From Leucaena leucocephala (lineage: Eukaryota > Streptophyta > Magnoliopsida > Fabales > Fabaceae), in assembly GCA_037074615.1 (NCBI GenBank), contig CM073560.1, forward strand, positions 2,797,501 through 2,861,500: a stretch of 64,000 nt of DNA. Reading direction: 5' to 3'. Positions within the stretch are counted from its first letter, which is position 1. The number at the start of each line of letters is the position of its first letter. Of the stretch, positions 48,869 to 60,802 are shown one piece after another. Made by a program: the position numbers and the translations under genes. Under the pieces are notes generated by a model that did not search any database, was not told where the DNA came from, and was given only the letters and a program-made list of their open reading frames with translations.

Positions 48869-49210
48869 AAAATATGACGTCAAACCATGAAATATGGAGG
48901 GATGAGTCAAGTACATATAAATAATGGATTATTTTTTTTAATTTTAAAAATTGAAATAATGGGACTAATGCATGACTATTTTTTTATACCCATATTTAAA
49001 GTTAAACAATTCAAATTTATGATAAATGCACGGATTGTTCGTCCGATATATTCAATTTGATCCTTTTAAACACTAATAATCAAATTATATAAAATTGTAT
49101 TCAAAAAAATTTCTAATAACATTGAATCAATATTTGTATATATACAGAAAGAATTTGAATGCTTGTATCTCGGGTTTACAAAGAATAATATGAAACTAAA
49201 ATCAAAGGAC

Positions 49211-50178
49211 CTAATGACCCGATTGCAAAATGGAATTTACGAGTTGGACTTCGGGTTCTTGTTGAGATAGAAACGGGTGGGTCAAGAGCTGAGCCGATGT
49301 CCATCTCTCAGTTGCTTCCTTCTTCAAGTAGCACTCCATGAAACTCCGAAACAGGTCGGTTGCATTCTCCGGCAAGGTAGGCGGATCGTTGAAACAAATG
49401 GCACACATCAATTCGGCCCACTCAGGCCTTTGACCCACTGGTAGAAGTGGAAAATAACTCACACCTAGAGTTCAAATAACGTAACTCTCAAGCTCCATAT
49501 ATCCGCCGCAACCTTGTTATAATTACCGCCATTTTTATGCGGGTGGAACGATTCGGGGCTCATGTACGCGCATGTACCAACGAATGAATTACAGGCTTCC
49601 AACGTTCGAGACATGACCTTGCTGACTCCGAAATCACAGATTTTCACATCCATATTCTGATTCACTAGAAGATTCAAGGGCTTGATATCGCGGCATATGA
49701 TCTTGTTGGCATGGAGATAGCTCAGCCCGGTGAGAACTTGACGCACCACCGCAGCGAGTTGAGATTCAGATAAGGTACCGTTGCTCTTCATCAGCGTGTC
49801 CAACGTTCCCAAGTCCATGTACTCTAGCAAAATCCCCACATCGCCGGACCGCGTCTCGAAGAAACCGTGGAACTGCACTACGTTTGGAAAGTCCGTCCGT
49901 CGGGGGATGTCTATCTGTCGCCTGACCTGACAGAAAATCATGGGGTCAGAACTGCCATGGACGACCTTCAGAGCATGGATGGCAGAAGTTCGCTTGTGGC
50001 AAACCTTGTAGACGGTGCCACCATTCCCGTGGCCAAGAACTTGAAGCTTGTCGACGTCGTCAGGACTGAGGTCTGTGGCGGAGAAAGAGGAAATGGTGGC
50101 GATGGAGAGGCAAGGGGAGGGCTCTGGCAGCCTGAGGTAGAGGTTGGAACGCCGGCATTGACGTACAACGTCAGCCAT
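49211..50178 (-). pseudogene. MAP kinase kinase (MKK7/MKK9 type), broken reading frame
   Basis: Intronless, like functional group D MAPKKs. From ATG 50178, 237 residues cover the N-terminus and kinase subdomains I-IX: GHGNGGTVYK (49-58), Lys71, DFG (182-184), activation loop to GTCAYMSPE. At 49465-49467 an in-frame TAG follows FEL where the family has L-L/V-G. Six bases on, a two-base excess shifts the frame, after which YFPLLPVGQRPEWAELMCA through LLTHPFL continues the family's C-terminus up to 49211. Other departures are CRD for HRD (162-164), Pro92 for a conserved Leu, and SLR for SLG before the break. A truncated product lacking the C-lobe end would probably not fold as a kinase. A sequencing error could explain one lesion but hardly both. 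Confidence 0.85.
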
Positions 50179-50273
50179 TTTTTGAAGAGACAGTAAAGTG
50201 AAGTTAAAGGGAGTGGGAGTAAAGTGAGTTTTTTAGGGTTTTTTTTTGGCTCTTTGAGATAAGATCCTTCATC

Positions 50274-50282
50274 CTTTATATA
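50274..50282 (-). promoter_or_regulatory. TATA box of the MAPKK pseudogene
   Basis: TATATAAAG on the minus strand, about 100 bp upstream of the ATG at 50178. The promoter therefore still looks recognisable although the reading frame is broken. Confidence 0.5.
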
Positions 50283-50303
50283 CTTAACGGCTTATTAAAT
50301 TTA

Positions 50304-50955
50304 TATTCAGAAATATTCACTTCTAATCTTTTAGATTATAGATAAAATTGAGTTTAATTAACTTTATAACATGCAGATATATTGTAATTTATCTTCTAAA
50401 CAGATCATGGTCACTTACAAATCTTTATGTATTTGTTTGAGACAAACTGATATTTTCGTTTTAAATTCCAATCGATATTCCGCTTCACATATTTTGAATG
50501 AAGTGAGAGATAAATCATGGCTATTTCATATCTTGTAAAAAAGTCCTACTTGTATCAAATTTTATATTTTATATAAAATCTAAAAATTAAAGCTTAATTT
50601 ATTTAATGTTAACTTATCCAATTTTTCATAATTTTCAATTTTGATTTATTCAATTAATGCAAAAAATTTCTTTATGTCTAAAATTCAGAAATTTTCATTT
50701 CTAATCATTTATATTAAAGATTCGTTTTCGAGATGGATTTGAGTTTAACTTTATAACATGGAGATAATTGAAATCTATCTTCTTAAGCAGATCATTTACA
50801 TTTATGTTTTTATTTGAGAGAAACTGATATTTTCCTTCTAAATTTCAATATATATTGTAATTAAAATATTTTGTATGAAATGATATATAAATCACAATAT
50901 TTATATCTGGTATAAAAAAGCAACTTGCATATGATTTTATACTTGGATAAAACTT
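50304..50955. repeat. Diverged 379-bp tandem duplication
   Basis: ATTCAGAAATATTCACTTCT at 50304 recurs as ATTCAGAAATTTTCATTTCT at 50683. The same order of shared blocks follows in both units (GAGTTTAA-CTTTATAACATG, CAGATCAT, GAGA-AAACTGATATTTTC). The second unit is somewhat shorter. Confidence 0.65.
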
Positions 50956-52076
50956 AAATCTTCTAAGTTCAATTATCCAATCAAATTATAGCACATTAAC
51001 TTTTTAATGATAAATATTTGCAGATAAATTTTAAAATTCTGTTAAGTAAACCAACCTAAATTTTATCCTTTATATTTTATATTTTATACGGTGGATGACT
51101 TAAATTATATATATATTATTTAAGTTAAATCCATAAGAAACAATGAATATTTATTACGAAGTGACTAAATTTTAAATTTAAAGTTATATAAATATAAAAA
51201 TTAAATTTAATCAATTTACTGTTTACTTATCCAATTTTTATTTTTAAAGGCTATTAATTTTCTTCACATAGTCATCTAACTTTATAAAAGGGAAATGATT
51301 GGAATACTTTTTAAAGGCCAAGCATTTCTATACCAGGCATCACACCCGAAGTTTAAAATGAGTTAATAAATAGTAGGATTTAATTTAATATAAATTTATA
51401 TTGTACTTGTCATATTTTGCTTGAGAAATGAGAGATAAGCCACAGTACTTGAGAAATATAATGCGCAAATATAATATTTTTTATTCAACAAACATAATAT
51501 TGATATGTTATTCTTTTTGAGTACGTGATTTCAATTCACTTAAATTTTTTTATTATAAAAAGCTAATATTGACACATTGATATATTTGACGTATAACAAA
51601 TCCCACTAAAATAATTTTCATATTAATGTAGGAGTGAAAAATGCATGTAATATACTGAATATATATTAATTAGACATAATGATTGAACAATAAATTTACG
51701 ATGATTATAAATTTTAAGTAATATATTAATCCACGAAAATGATTAATATGACAATATTGTAACCTTTTGATCATACATTATATATATATATATATAATGA
51801 AAACTTGAAAATAAGACATGAATTATAAGTCATGTGGCATGTTGGTAAAAAATATTACTTCCAGTCTTGAATATAAAATTTAGTAGAGATATTAATGTTG
51901 ATCATACATTTATATTTTTTTTTGTTAAACTCTTTATATTAATTTCATATATTAAAAGTTTTTTAATCAAAAGAGTAATCACAAATACAAATGATTGAAA
52001 TGGGTACTTTAAAAAATTAATAATTTTTTTATAAATAACTTACTTAATTAAAATTTATAATTTTAATAAATTAATT

Positions 52077-52259
52077 TTTTTTATTACTCACCCAATTCAC
52101 CGGAATTTTGCTTTAACTATATTCAGATCTGACCCGCGTCGTGTACCTGATTATGATGGGTGAGTCTCTTAACGAGAATTTTCTGTACACGCCAAGGCTC
52201 GAACTCGAGATCTCACTTAAACGATATCGAGTAGTGTAATTCAGCTGTGTAATTCATAC
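52077..52259 (-). mobile_element. tRNA-derived SINE, family B copy 2
   Basis: Same family and strand as 13531-13722. The shared blocks are TTACTCACCC, CAGATCTGACCCGCGTCGTG, TGGGTGAGTCTC and ACACGCCAA. On the minus strand GAGTTCGAGCC (52196-52206) is a good Pol III B-box. Confidence 0.7.
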
Positions 52260-52984
52260 ATTTAGGATTAGAATAAATATAATACATAAAGCGACCTATC
52301 TAGTTAAATTTTAATTTTAGCATCAGTAACAATATATTTAAAAAAATTAAATCATATGAATTAACACTACAAACTCATGTTCTTCACTAACATGAGTTTC
52401 CTGGTAGCTATACGTGGCAGGCCCAATCCATTTCGTTGTCCTATTGTCAAGATTAATAATTGTTAATTGAATATAATACCAGGGGCTAACCTCCTTATAA
52501 TGTGAAGAATAATAATTTAAATTTTTGTTAAAAAAATATTAATATTTAGTATCCCAATAATATATCAAATAGGATTGTATACTTATAAGTAGAAAAAAAA
52601 TAATTGCATTTTATTTCTCTCTTTTTTTATCAATATAAAAAATTATTATTTTTATATAAAATATAACAATTATTTTAAAAATTAACTTTTGAAAACTTTG
52701 AAAAATATAAAAAAAAAAACATAATTGAAGATTTAAAAAATTTAAAGAGATTAGGAGATGAATGAAAATATTTGGAAATATTTTATTGTAATTTTAATTT
52801 GATTGTTATATTTTCAAATTTTATCATTGATAATTGAAGATGACTTAACCGTCAGCGCACTGCAGACATAACTGGCGATAGAGATGATCTAATGTCTATA
52901 GATAGCGTCCGTTCTGTTCGAGATTTTACCTTTTATTATTTAAATCGCTCAGACTCTTTCCATTCTCTCCCACACATCTCCTCA

Positions 52985-55029
52985 ATGGCAGATCAGGACC
53001 AAAAACCAGAGCTCTTTGAGCTTAACAATGGGACAATGCATGTCCTCATCACCAATGTCGGCTGCACGATCACTTCCTTGTCGGTGCCTGGCAAATATGG
53101 TGATTCAATCTCGCTCTCTCTGTTTTTTTCCTTCAATTTTTATTGCGATAAATGTTCCTGACGCGTCCTTCTGTTTGGATTTTGAAGGAACCTTGTCCGA
53201 CGTAGTTCTCGGGTTCGACTCTGTGGATCCATATCTGGTAAAATTGCGTAAACCCTTCTTGAGTTTCATATCTTTACTGATCATAATGGGTACATCGATT
53301 TTGGCCTGATTAGCTCAAGTGACTAATAATCATTGAGAATTATCGGAGTCTTGTATCTCTTTTCGTTATCAAATTATGGGAACTAATAAGCAATAATCTG
53401 ACAGTAAATTGATATGTCACCAACACTATAAATTCTGATATAGATTTAATTTATCGGGGACAAAAGGAGTATTGGTTCATAGTTTCGCAGGTCTGGTTTG
53501 TACTTTATGTCTTGTATTGGAGAATTTGTTGAGTCGAATCGGATTCTGTTTGCCTTTTATTCTGATCCTTTCCTGGTGTAATCAGAAAGGTCTTGCTCCT
53601 TATTTTGGGTGCATTGTGGGTCGGGTTGCGAACAGAATCAAAGAGGGGAAGTTTACACTTGACGGGGTTCAATACTCTTTGCCTGTCAACAAGCCTCCAA
53701 ACAGTCTCCATGGTAAGAATTCGGCATCTGTTTAGCCTGTGGTATTCTTTTCCAAAATTTTTTAGTGAATTAAAATTATCACTAGACAGAGTGACTGATA
53801 AAAGGTGAGATGGTAAGATGCAATTCTTGATTCACGAATAAAAGTTGAGACGTGTCATTTGTGATTCATCTTTCTTGAGTCTCTACCATCTACATGTTGA
53901 TGGCTACCTCAGAGAGGATAGTCCTGAAGTTACATATTCATACTTTCATGATGAACATTGCTTTATCTTCTCATATGATATCCTCTATTATAGGAACACA
54001 GACTTGACAGTAATAGTTCCATGCTATTTATATTCTCAGGAATGACCTCCTTACCATGATTGCGTATAAATCTTTTTTTTTTCTCCTTTTGAATGAATTT
54101 TATTTCTTTTTTCTTTAAATATTATTAATATGATTCTTTAAATATATAATTGTCATGTGTTTTGGGTGATTTTGCATATTTCTTGATCTCCCCCTCTTCT
54201 GGTTTCTAGGGGGTAACGTGGGGTTTGATAAGAAGGTGTGGCAGGTTATGGAATATAAGAAAGGGGAAACCCCTTCGATCACTTTCAAGTATCACAGCCA
54301 TGATGGGGAGGAAGGTAACTCTCTATCCCCTCATTCTGTGTTCTCTTCCTTTTATGATTTCTATCTCCTTAGGTATATATTTTTTCTGTGTTTTTTTTAA
54401 TACAAGGTTATCCTGGGGACCTCACTGTTACTGCAACTTACACACTCACTTCTAAGACGACTTTGAGGCTTGACATGGAAGGAGTGTCAAAGGACAAGGC
54501 CACCCCAGTGAACTTAGCTCAGCATACATACTGGAACTTAGCAGGCCACAGCTCAGGGAACATTCTTGACCATTCAATTCAGATATGGGCTAATCATATT
54601 ACTCCAGTGGATGAGAATATTGTACCAACTGGTGAAATTAAGCCAGTGAAGGATACCCCATTTGATTTTACATCTGAGAAGAGGATAGGCGAAACCATTA
54701 ATCAGGTTGGAATAGGATATGACCACAATTACGTGCTTGGGGGTGGCGATGAGAAGGAAGGTTTAAAACATGCTGCAAAAGTGAAGGATCCCTCAAGTTC
54801 AAGGGTTTTGAACCTGTGGACAAATGCCCCTGGCATGCAATTCTACACTGGAAACTACGTCAATGGTGTTTCTGGAAAACAAGGTGCTGTTTATGGAAAG
54901 CATGCAGGGCTGTGCTTGGAGACACAGGGATTCCCTAATGCCATAAACCAGCCGAATTTTGCGTCTGTGGTCGTCCGACCCGGTCAAAAATACCAACATT
55001 CCATGTTGTTTGAGTTTTCAGTTGAGTGA
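52985..55029 (+). CDS. Aldose 1-epimerase (galactose mutarotase)
   Basis: Five exons, 52985-53099, 53188-53237, 53586-53712, 54210-54314 and 54407-55029, join in frame to 339 residues. The enzyme interconverts alpha and beta anomers of galactose and glucose in the cytosol. NNGTMHVLITNVGCTITSL opens the beta-sandwich fold. His97 (NSLHG) and His172 (AQHTYWNL) match the two catalytic histidines, and Glu304 (LETQGF) the catalytic base. There is no signal peptide. The start at 52985 matches the family N-terminus (MADQ); an in-frame ATG 31 codons upstream gives an untypical extension. An inverted-repeat element follows 10 bp after the stop. A homologue (At3g17940, from memory) lies near the IREH1 locus in Arabidopsis. 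Confidence 0.93.
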
Positions 55030-55037
55030 AGTAGTAC

Positions 55038-55395
55038 TTTTAGGATGCGGATCCTCTCAGAATCCTGCTTTCTGAATCTCTCATAATCATGCTCCTTGCC
55101 TTGCTGCTTCTTGGCCTCCTCCCTCATGCCTTATGTATAAAAAAAAATTAAAAACCCTATTTTTTTTAAAAAAGTCTTTTTTAAAAACTGTTTTTTAAAA
55201 AAAAATTAAAAAATACACTTTTTAAAAAAATTTAAAAACACTTTTTTAAAGTGTTTTTAAAAAATTATTTGAAAGTGGGACCAGAGTTTTTTTTTTATAT
55301 GGATGAGTCATGAGGGAGGAGGCAAGAGGCAAGAAGGGAAAGAGTGAGAGATTATGAGAAAGCAAGATTCTGAGAAGATCCGCTTCCTACGAAGA
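55038..55395. mobile_element. Inverted-repeat element in the mutarotase 3' UTR
   Basis: The left arm TTTTAGGATGCGGATCCTCT and the complement of the right arm, CGTAGGAAGCGGATCTTCT, pair. They continue through TCAGAATC-TGCTTTCT and CTTGGCCTCCTCCCTCATG against CTTGCCTCCTCCCTCATGA, about 110 bp per arm. The centre is a T/A-rich loop. The only AATAAA seen downstream (55449) lies beyond the element, so the mature mRNA probably carries this hairpin. Confidence 0.75.
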
Positions 55396-55448
55396 TTTTC
55401 AGCATAAATGTTTGCCTCCCAGAATAATAACTGCGTGCTCTGTGTTTA

Positions 55449-55454
55449 AATAAA
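55449..55454 (+). terminator. Poly(A) signal of the mutarotase gene
   Basis: AATAAA followed by a GT-rich stretch, about 420 bp after the stop codon and just past the inverted-repeat element. The region from here to 56199 shows no gene; it separates two convergent genes. Confidence 0.45.
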
Positions 55455-56199
55455 AGAGCTTGTATGCTGTTTATTATGTCTTTTCGTTGTTCTTTTCCGT
55501 TTCTTTTTTCGAACTGTTGTGTTGTGAATTTATTTGGTTTTCATTGTTGGCAAAACAAAAGGAGAGAATTATTATGATGTCTCGAACAAAGATTTAATTA
55601 TCCAAAAATCCCAAATGACAAATAATGACAAGTTCTAGTATATAATTTCATAACAAGGAATCAGTTATGGCTACCGTAAAGAGAATTATCTCAATAATTG
55701 CGGTATTATTATACTCACAATTTTCCCAACAAATATGAGAAATTGGCCCTTAAGACAAAAATTACATTCATATGATTCCCATTTTTCCACAACCAAACCA
55801 TATAGATATTGGCCCCAAGCGTCGCTTGTTTGAGATTTTTATTTATATAAATTTTTATAGATGAATTTCTCTGGAACAATAGTATTTAGTCGTGGCCCGC
55901 AGTTTTCACAATCTCATGCGAGTTCTTCTCTTAATATCTAATCCATGCTTCATTTGTACCAAAAAAAAAAATCCATGCTTCAAAGTACAAAGAAAGTATA
56001 CCTAAACCGAAATGTACCAACCAGACATAAACTATGCTAACGGATTTGCCTATCACGAACAATGAAAAGGCATAAGCTGAAATATTATTCCACAAGTGAA
56101 TAAGAAATGGGTGGAGCACCATAAACAAAGCTGGAATAGGTACACATACGCCATATTCAATTGCTGCTACACTCTCTTGGGAACTTCCTCCAGATTATT

Positions 56200-56301
56200 T
56201 CACTTTGTCCGAGCTAACTCAAGTGGCAATGTTTCCATTGCCAGCTGAAAGTTCAAATAAATCAATAAATTCCGTAAGACAAACATGTTGCTGCCTACTG
56301 A

Positions 56302-56338
<37 letters not shown>

Positions 56339-59300
56339 CTAAAAGAAGGATAACAAATTCGTCTTCCATTGGAAGAAAATGGGATTGCACTTACCCACAG
56401 TCTTGGAGTTCTAGGATCAACCTTTGTTTGTGATTTAGAAAACTCTGACTTGAAGCTTATAACAATGGAGATTTTGAACTCAATTGAGAATGGCCTGCAT
56501 GAAAATAATAACAAAGTTTGAGGTTTTTTATGTTGATCATCTTGGTGGTTTAAGATAGATTCTATGTCACACCAGGAGAGGATAGACACAAAAAGCATGC
56601 CCTTTTTAAATTATCATGAACTTTTTAGTACCATGCATTTCTCCTAATTTTTTAGGGTATATTACATTTCTTTCTCTCCGCTGAGATGAAAACTTAGTTA
56701 ATAACAGTTTGAGGCCATGTGTTCCAGATTTGGAATCAAGTAAAATTGATCAATTTGGCAGATTTGAATCTTCTCAGGTGAGATAATAGTTATATGAGGA
56801 GAGAATAGAAACATAATCTTTTCTTTTTTACTTGTATAATTAACTGCACTGTGCCTATATCACTCTTCACAAGACCATCAAGTTACTTCAGAAGCATATT
56901 GTCGTGTTGGCACTGATAATAAGCAGAGCACAAGTAATTTCGAGTGGAGGAAGATATTCATGAAACATAATAAAGGATGTAGGACTAACCCAGCTAAGAT
57001 TGTTGGACACGTCAAGAGACGGGGAAGTATTACATGGATAGGCAGAGTCATATTACGGCATATATCTCCATCTGCAATCTGCTAAATAAGACGAAAAAAA
57101 ATTAAGCGAGAAGAAAATCAAAATACTTCTTAATTTGAAATACTCTGGTGCATTTTCAGTGTTGCTTGCCTGGGTAGTTTGAATCAGGGTGGTTTCAGTT
57201 GCAATTTTCTCCCCAACAAGAATGGATTCAACACGAAACAAGTGAAGGTCAATGGATTGAATTGGAACCGTGGATGCTTCTACTGTTAGCTCACCACTGA
57301 TAGGATCGGATAAAGAGCACTGAGTACAGACTTTTCCAGTCACCCGAAACCCACCTATGCAGTAATACCTTTGCATAAGCCATGAGACCGTTGTAATTGA
57401 TGTTTGCAAATTGCAATAATCTAAAAGTCAGATCAGAGATTGAATAGAAAAGAAATTCAAGTGCGCTACATAAAAGCTTTCTATGTAGTTCAGTCTATAC
57501 TTTCATTACAAGAAGGTTCGCGTTACTATTGAAGATAAGAACTGCCAATTTTGAGATCTTAAAGAGCTATGAATAATAGAGGCCTTTTATCCCCAAAAAA
57601 AGGAAAAAAAGGAATGAACATAGATAGAAGTCATGAAGCCAATGCACAGTTTTTTTATTGGTGTAGGGGGTGGAATGTGACTGAAAAGAATTTCAAAGAT
57701 ACCTGACTTTAATTCATGTAGTAGAGCATGCCTTTGGGTGTCTTGGGTAATGTAGAAGATGACCATTTCTGGTGAAATTGGACGTTGTAGCAGATCAACT
57801 GAAAATTTAACAACAAAGAGAATAGTAATTTGTAGCTTGATCATTCATCATTCATAGATCTACTTAGGAAAAAACTAGTGTACAGAACCAAATGATACCT
57901 CTATCACTTTCAACAATGAATTCCATTGCGGTTGATAAAGATTTATGCAAGTATCCGCGAGTTATATCTGCAGTGACCATATACTATTAAAAATGTTATC
58001 AATCACCATGAGTTCAAATTATGTGGACATTATATATAAAATAGGATGTAGAGAAATATATTCGCAGCACATCAAAAGGAGGTGTAAAAGAATACTAGAA
58101 ACAACTAATGACAACTAACAATCTCGTATATAGATGACTAAGCAACAAAGCACCTATTGTAAAAAATTACCTGAATATTGATATTTGAACCATGGAAAGT
58201 CTCATAGAATCTTTCTAAATCCTTGACGGGCTGTCTCAGATTCACTGAGAATGGTATCTGTCAATTTAGAGATTGCAAAATTCGCAATAAGTATAAGTAA
58301 ACAAGTCAAACAACAAGGTCAAATTATATTTTCAAAAAATATGGCATGCATCAACCCAGGTTAACCCACTTGAAAGTTAGATGGTTTAAGTATCAGAATG
58401 AATTAACAAAGTAAACAGTGCAAGTTAAGGAAGCATCTTGTGCGCGCTCTTATGAACACCATCTGAAGTTGCTAATCAAAACCCTTGGTCCCACTTGGTT
58501 TAGTGCAATGGTAAGGCATGTTTAGCAAAACTTGGTATAGCATATGCACATATGTGACCACATTTCACACTTATAATGATTTTATAAATATAACAATATA
58601 CTTCAATTGAAGTCCATTCTTTCGATCAAGAGTCAAGGCCATTCATACACCATTCGTATACTACCTCTGTTGTACCTGGACCAATCTTTCCAGAAGAACC
58701 AACTTCAACTGTCCTCTTCCTGTTTACAAGCCAGAAATAAATATCATTCGTACTTATTCTAATGTGATTCAAAGAATTTCAAGAACATCAAGAAGGAACT
58801 TAGCAAGGGAACATCCAGAATAAAATCGATGGTGAAAAGCACAATTACCACTTTCACCATGAAAAGGTTTTAAATGTTTCAAAGTCATGAAAATTTTCCC
58901 CTTCTGACGCAAAATATGCAAGTGAAAAGCAAATGAAGGTTGTTTTATTAAGTATACCATGGGTTCTCCAGAAATGGACAATTAAAATAAACAAAAGGTA
59001 TGATCCTAATCAAAACATTGAAACTGGCTGATATGAATATGGTGCAGATTTTGGTCAAAAGTTCGGAACTCGACCATAAGTAAAATGCTAATACTCACAC
59101 AATGGGGATTGGCTTAATAACTCCATAGTACGACTCAATAACCCCAGCTGACCCTCCGCGAACCTTCAAAAACAACAAGGCAGCATGATTACTCAAGCCA
59201 TTTAAAAATTCAACAAGAACAAGAACAGAATGACAGACGATCAATATCTTCTTAGGTTCAATTTTCTTGTCATTTCAGAGAAACCAAACAAGACAAAGGA

Positions 59301-59535
59301 TTCAGTTGGCACCTGCATGTTGACGGATCCTTTGACAGTAACACGAACTCCATTGTGAGAAATTGGAGAATGGTTCTTTACGATGATTTTGCCATCCAGA
59401 GTTTCCTGAAAGTTCCAATTAAGAAGAATGCTTTCGGGTCTGCTAGTAGAGAGAGAGAGCGAGAAAACGAGGTATAAGTTTTACCGAAGGGCGATAGATA
59501 CGATTGGAACGTGAGAGTTTGAGCTCAACTGACAT
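56200..59535 (-). CDS. VPS26C: VPS26C (DSCR3/VPS26-like arrestin-fold trafficking protein)
   Basis: Eleven exons in minus order: 59535-59485, 59405-59313, 59163-59099, 58719-58665, 58257-58171, 57983-57899, 57798-57703, 57354-57170, 57078-56990, 56494-56395, 56244-56200. They join in frame to 316 residues. MSVELKLSRSNRIYRPSETL, FHGSNINIQYMVTADITRG, GGFRVTGKV and IADGDICRNMTLPIHV are hallmarks of the DSCR3/VPS26C family, which forms the arrestin-fold subunit of the retriever-type endosomal recycling complex. In Arabidopsis it affects root-hair growth. Intron 8 begins with GC, not GT (ACCCAG then GCAAGC); it is needed to join TTQ to IADGD. The family start MSVELK was chosen; an in-frame ATG at 59682 would add 49 untypical residues. 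Confidence 0.92.
56302..56338. repeat. Compound GT/GA microsatellite in VPS26C intron 10
   Basis: About ten GT units run directly into about eight GA units. Likely length-polymorphic. Confidence 0.9.
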
Positions 59536-60802
59536 AGCAACGACGACAGAGAACTTTACACCGGCGATCCCCGATCCAATTGCTAGCTCTACTTCTGTCG
59601 AAAGCCTCAGACAGACGAAGAAACACAAAAATGGGATTTTGATGCCACGGACATGAATATATATGAGAACTTTTTTATTCATGATATAAAAATATAAAAT
59701 AGTTACTATTATGTAAGTAATATTATCCAGTGATTTTTTATTTTTTTCCTAATAATTCTAATGAATGATCTCGTAAATTGTGAGTTGAGACTTGAGGTTT
59801 TAAAAATTACATTTATTTAATTAATAAAAGTAAAAGTAAAATTTTAAGATTTTTTTCTCTCACTAATTTAATAATATAACAGTATTTGCTTGACATGAGA
59901 AAAATGTTGGTAACATTGCAGGGAGTTTTATATTGTCAATAGTTACTTTTTATTATGCTCTTTCCTTTCCTAATTCCTTTTTCATAAGATGAAATTATTT
60001 ACATCATACAAATAAAAAAATTAATTAATGTCTTTAATTGAGGTAAACAATTAATGTCTTTTATATTAAAAAATTGGATTATTAATAAAATGTATTTATA
60101 TAATTTAACTCCATCTCTTTTTTCTTTTCATATTATTTCCTTAATCATATTACTATTACTAGGCATCTAATTTTAATTTTAAAGTTGATTGTATTTCTCT
60201 CAGCTATCCCCTCTCGTGGCCATAAAGCTAGATTTTTATTCCCATTTTTTGTGGCTCTTGTATCGTTCAACAGCTTGTCTGCATAATCGTTGCATTTGGA
60301 ATTGCTCCATCCCCCTATTATATTCCCTTGTGGCAGTTAAACATACTAAGCAACTTATTTTGTTAAATCTTGGGCAAGAGAAATTGATATGGTACACGCA
60401 GAACACGGTATCAAATTTGATCTCGCGTGTAATTTGGTCCTCCTGTCCTGTGGAAACCACTTGATTTTCGAAAATCGGAAGCTTCATGCCATGGATGCAA
60501 GTTATTACATCTATTTTCTCAGGATACAAAAAGCATTTAAGGTTGTTAATATCATCCTCAAAATCTATATATAAACATGCCATTTGTGTTACATAATGAG
60601 TGGCAGCACATTCGTTTGTGGATGGATCAGTAGGATAAATCCTGTTTGTCACAGACGACACCCACAAGTTCCCTCGTTAATTCAAGGAGGGCTCCTATAG
60701 TTCTGAAAACTTGGTTTGTTTTGAACTTATGGAGCAAAACTGTTTTCTGAGGCAACTAGAAATTCCCTGCTATTCCTCCATCAACAATGTGCGATTCCCA
60801 AC
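59536..60802. other. Intergenic region between VPS26C and AQR
   Basis: VPS26C and AQR are both on the minus strand, so this holds the VPS26C promoter (near 59536-60150, AT-rich) and the AQR 3' UTR (up to 60802). A 143-codon minus frame at 60236-60667 has ordinary base composition but no family features I recognise, and probably lies in or near the AQR 3' UTR. Confidence 0.55.

Larger units (their letters stand above)
46802..49210. other. Gene-free region with two large inverted-repeat elements
   Basis: After the probable LTPG 3' UTR no gene is supported. It holds the MITE-like element 47727-48398 with an unusually GC-rich insert, and the fold-back element 48421-48868. Confidence 0.65.
50283..52984. 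other. Gene-free AT-rich region with tandem repeat and a SINE
   Basis: No coding region is supported. It contains the 379-bp tandem duplication (50304-50955), an AT-rich stretch with no structure I can name (51000-52070), and a family B SINE (52077-52259). The last 150 bp lead into the mutarotase gene. Confidence 0.65.

Noticed and set aside
60236..60667. 143-codon minus-strand frame between AQR and VPS26C
   Set aside because: No recognisable domain or clear splice link. It begins 135 bp after the AQR stop and is more simply 3' UTR. A TBLASTN hit in other plants would change this.
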